Shown: one piece after another, positions 14,481-16,651 of the stretch
Layout: every line of letters starts with the position of its first letter
Position numbering within the stretch: the stretch's first letter is position 1
Source of the DNA: DASPMP01 sp035758925
GTDB lineage: Bacteria; Gemmatimonadota; Gemmatimonadetes; Gemmatimonadales; Gemmatimonadaceae
DNA length: 16,651 nucleotides
Direction of reading: 5' to 3'
Assembly: GCA_035758925.1 (NCBI GenBank)
Contig: DASTVV010000173.1
Coordinates: forward strand, 1-16,651
Notes under the pieces: model-generated
What the model saw: only the letters and a program-made list of their open reading frames with translations
Databases searched by the model: none
What the model was told of the DNA's origin: nothing
Position numbers and translations under genes: made by a program

Positions 14481-14924
14481 ATGGCAATCAACACATCGAA
14501 GGTCGTCGTGGGTGGTCTGGCCGCTGGTGTCGCGATGAATGTGATCGGGTTTCTCGGAAACGGAGTACTGCTCGGCCAGCGGATGCGGAACGAGCTGGAG
14601 GCGGCCGCGCCGACGCTGGCTGGCAAGGGCATGAGCGGCACCATCATCGCGACGCAGGTGATCATGCAGTTCGTGATTGGCATCCTGCTCGTGTGGCTCT
14701 ACGCGGCGATGCGCCCGCGCTTCGGCCCCGGAACGAAGACGGCCGCGTTCGCGGCGCTCGTGATCTGGATCTGCGGCTTTCTGTTCTACCTGGATTGGCT
14801 TTTCCTGGGCATGATGCGACCAGGGACGTACGCGATGGTTTCCATCCTTCAGTTTGTGAGCCTCATGGTCGGCGCCTGGGTCGGCGGGATGCTGTACAAG
14901 GAGAACGACGCCGCCGTGGCGTAA
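14481..14924 (+). CDS. Small four-helix integral membrane protein, function unknown
   Basis: 147 residues. Four hydrophobic segments are visible at about 8-30 (VVVGGLAAGVAMNVIGFLGN), 58-78 (ATQVIMQFVIGILLVWLYAA), 87-109 (TAAFAALVIWICGFLFYLDW) and 117-138 (YAMVSILQFVSLMVGAWVGG), with short polar ends. The first helix is glycine-rich (VGGLAAGVAMNVIGFLGNG), a pattern common in small inner-membrane proteins of unknown function. The ATG at 14481 has GAGGA 4 nt upstream; the longer open frame from 14292 overlaps the glycosyltransferase gene and is rejected. It lies 37 bp after the glycosyltransferase stop on the same strand, so the two are probably co-transcribed. I do not recognise a specific family. 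Confidence 0.8.
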   Translation: MAINTSKVVVGGLAAGVAMNVIGFLGNGVLLGQRMRNELEAAAPTLAGKGMSGTIIATQVIMQFVIGILLVWLYAAMRPRFGPGTKTAAFAALVIWICGFLFYLDWLFLGMMRPGTYAMVSILQFVSLMVGAWVGGMLYKENDAAVA

Positions 14925-14933
14925 CGCGCCTGA

Positions 14934-14968
14934 CAGCGGGGGCAACATCACAAAGGTTGTCCCCGCTG
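14934..14968 (+). terminator. Stem-loop, likely terminator after the small membrane protein gene
   Basis: A 13-bp stem (CAGCGGGGGCAAC at 14934-14946 with GTTGTCCCCGCTG at 14956-14968) has a single G:T pair and a 9-nt loop. It starts 10 bp after the stop codon. Only a short T4 tract follows, about 10 nt later, so it is not a textbook rho-independent site, but its position between two transcription units fits termination. Confidence 0.65.
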
Positions 14969-15020
14969 GCGGCATCCGTTTTGGCGCCGTATTGTATCGA
15001 ATCATCCCACCCCGAGCGCC

Positions 15021-16651
15021 ATGGGCGGCACACCGGTGACTCTGTCCGGTACTTTCGCCAACCGCTACACGCTGGAGCGTGAGCTCGGCCGCGGCGCCAC
15101 TGCGACCGTTTACCACGCCCGTGACACACGCAGTGGGCGCCCAGTCGCCATCAAGGTTCTGCGGCCGGAACTGACGGAATCCATCGGGTCAGACCGTTTC
15201 CTGCACGAGATCGCCGTCAGCGAGCGGCTTCGACACCCGCACATCGCGACGGTGCTCGATTCCGGCGAGCACCAGGGCCGTCCGTACTTCGTAATGGAGT
15301 ACATGGAGGGGGGCTCGCTTCGCGCCGTGATCGACCGCGAGCGGCAGGTGCCAATCGAGACCGCCGTGTCGATTGCCCGCACGATCTCCGAAGCGCTCGA
15401 CTACGCGCACCGGCAGGGCCTCATCCATCGGGATGTGAAACCGGAGAACATCCTCTTCACCGATGGCCAGGCCTATCTCGCGGACTTCGGCATCGCCAGA
15501 GCGATCGAGCGTGCCATCGACGAGTCGACCACATCGACCGGACTGGTACGGGGCACGCCAGCATATATGAGCCCCGAGCAGGCGAGCGGCTCGAACAAGT
15601 ACGACGGTCGTAGCGACCAGTACTCGCTGGCGTGTGTCCTGTACGAAATGCTGGCGGGCGTGCCGGCCTTCATCGGACCAACGCAGGAGGCGGTGATCGC
15701 CCAGCGTTTTCAGCACGAGCCGCGGGACCTGCGGGTCTATCGGCCGTCGGTGCCCATCGCCGTGCAGCTCGTGATTCAGAAGGCGCTGTCCCTGGTGGTG
15801 GCGGACCGATACGGCTCGTGCGCCGAATTCGCCGAAGCACTCGAGTCGGCACTGCGCTCGCCCCAGATCGCCTCACGCGCCAGCGCCGGCGCCGGCGGAA
15901 TCATCCGATCGCGGCCCGCGCTCTGGGCGACGCTCGCGATGGTGGTGACCGCGGCGTTCGTCGCGCTGAGCAAGATGCGTGGTCCACCCGCGCCGGTCGT
16001 CGGCATTCCCGAGGGAGACGCCCGCCGGGTTGCGGTGCTCTATTTCGACGACTTGTCACCGTCGACACTTCCGACGCCGGTCGCCGATGGAATCACTGAA
16101 GACCTCATCGACAGGCTGGGTGCAGTTCAGGCACTCCACGTGATCTCGCCCAACGGCGTTCGGCAGTTTCGACGTGGCAACGCGCCGCTCGACAGCGTGG
16201 CTCGTGCCCTGAAGGTCGGCACCATCGTGAGCGGCAGCGTCGCGCGCTCGGGCAACACCATCCGCATCACCGTTCGACTCATCGATGCGAAGAATGGCCA
16301 ACAGCTCGGCAGCCAGCCGATCGAGGCGCAGTGGACCGAATGGTTCGCCCTTCAGGACAAGCTCGCCGAACAGGTGACGTTTTTCCTGCGCCAGCGAGTG
16401 GGTAACGTCGTGGCGCTGCGGCAGCATCGCGCCGCCACCAAGTCCTACGCGGCGTACGAAGCCGTCCAGCTCGCGAGCGATCTTCTGCGCAGGGCGCTCG
16501 ACGCCGCGATCCTGCGCAATGATACGAATGCACCGGCGCTGGTGCGCCAGGCGGACTCGCAGTACGTCCGCGCGGCTCGGCTGGACCCGTCGTGGGTGCT
16601 GCCCACGGTTCGCCGCGGTCGTCTCGCGCTGGCCCAGGCAATGCTTGCGCA
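15021..16651 (+). CDS. Ser/Thr protein kinase with TolB-like C-terminal region (3' truncated)
   Basis: 543 residues are visible and the frame stays open to the window end. Kinase domain (about 16-285): glycine loop LGRGATATVYHA (22-33), VAIK lysine K45, catalytic HRDVKPEN (136-143, D138), DFG (155-157) and GTPAYMSPEQ (178-187). A single transmembrane helix follows (ALWATLAMVVTAAFVAL, 300-316). The next part, from RRVAVLYFDDLS (about 335) through VISPNGVRQF and VGTIVSGSVARSGNTIRITVRLIDAKNG to about 455, has the wording of TolB-like/FlgO-like domains that often follow kinases in Gemmatimonadota and Acidobacteriota. The last stretch is helical and probably begins TPR-like repeats. The protein likely senses an extracytoplasmic signal and phosphorylates cytosolic targets. 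The start is ATG at 15021; no good Shine-Dalgarno is seen, and the frame extends little upstream. Confidence 0.92.
   Translation, partial: MGGTPVTLSGTFANRYTLERELGRGATATVYHARDTRSGRPVAIKVLRPELTESIGSDRFLHEIAVSERLRHPHIATVLDSGEHQGRPYFVMEYMEGGSLRAVIDRERQVPIETAVSIARTISEALDYAHRQGLIHRDVKPENILFTDGQAYLADFGIARAIERAIDESTTSTGLVRGTPAYMSPEQASGSNKYDGRSDQYSLACVLYEMLAGVPAFIGPTQEAVIAQRFQHEPRDLRVYRPSVPIAVQLVIQKALSLVVADRYGSCAEFAEALESALRSPQIASRASAGAGGIIRSRPALWATLAMVVTAAFVALSKMRGPPAPVVGIPEGDARRVAVLYFDDLSPSTLPTPVADGITEDLIDRLGAVQALHVISPNGVRQFRRGNAPLDSVARALKVGTIVSGSVARSGNTIRITVRLIDAKNGQQLGSQPIEAQWTEWFALQDKLAEQVTFFLRQRVGNVVALRQHRAATKSYAAYEAVQLASDLLRRALDAAILRNDTNAPALVRQADSQYVRAARLDPSWVLPTVRRGRLALAQAMLA

Overview
The window is GC-rich, densely coding DNA from a bacterium. 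A RagB/SusD outer-membrane lipoprotein gene, lipoproteins with clear lipoboxes, a Ser/Thr kinase fused to a TolB-like region and a full homogentisate pathway core together suggest a Gram-negative soil or environmental lineage. Gemmatimonadota is my best guess and Acidobacteriota or Bacteroidota relatives are possible; this rests on gene content only. No rRNA, tRNA, insertion sequence or CRISPR array was seen.

Layout. (1) 1-936 (+): the C-terminal part of a SusD-like protein, ending at a strong bidirectional hairpin (961-991). (2) 1066-12762 (-): nine consecutive genes on one strand. In transcription order they are a GNAT N-acyltransferase, an enolase-superfamily N-acylamino acid racemase/OSBS, an M20 amidohydrolase, an M30-like zinc metalloprotease lipoprotein, an FKBP-type PPIase lipoprotein, acetoacetyl-CoA synthetase, 4-hydroxyphenylpyruvate dioxygenase (HPPD), homogentisate 1,2-dioxygenase (HGD), and a divergent Glu/Leu/Phe/Val-type amino acid dehydrogenase. 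The first five are tightly coupled (TGATG, ATGA and TAG-G-ATG junctions, then a 4-nt gap). (3) 12791-14924 (+): a divergent GT-C/PMT-type membrane glycosyltransferase and a small four-helix membrane protein. (4) 15021-end (+): a Ser/Thr protein kinase with a TolB-like extracytoplasmic part, cut by the window end.

How the genes may work together. The acyltransferase, racemase and M20 hydrolase match the known N-succinylamino acid racemase route that converts D-amino acids to L-amino acids. Downstream, HPPD and HGD degrade 4-hydroxyphenylpyruvate through homogentisate, and acetoacetyl-CoA synthetase would capture the acetoacetate released. The amino acid dehydrogenase could supply the 2-oxo acid. 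With the secreted-type protease, the run reads as a peptide/D-amino acid scavenging and aromatic amino acid catabolism block. Individual gene calls are mostly firm; the integration is inference. Maleylacetoacetate isomerase and fumarylacetoacetase are not in the window.

The most unusual non-coding feature lies between HPPD and HGD. It is a palindromic repeat element whose left arm is tandemly duplicated (2 x 23 bp, exact) and whose right arm is triplicated (3 x 16 bp, exact). Its last copy supplies the HPPD stop codon. A second, degenerate 9-bp-period array lies upstream of the dehydrogenase gene.
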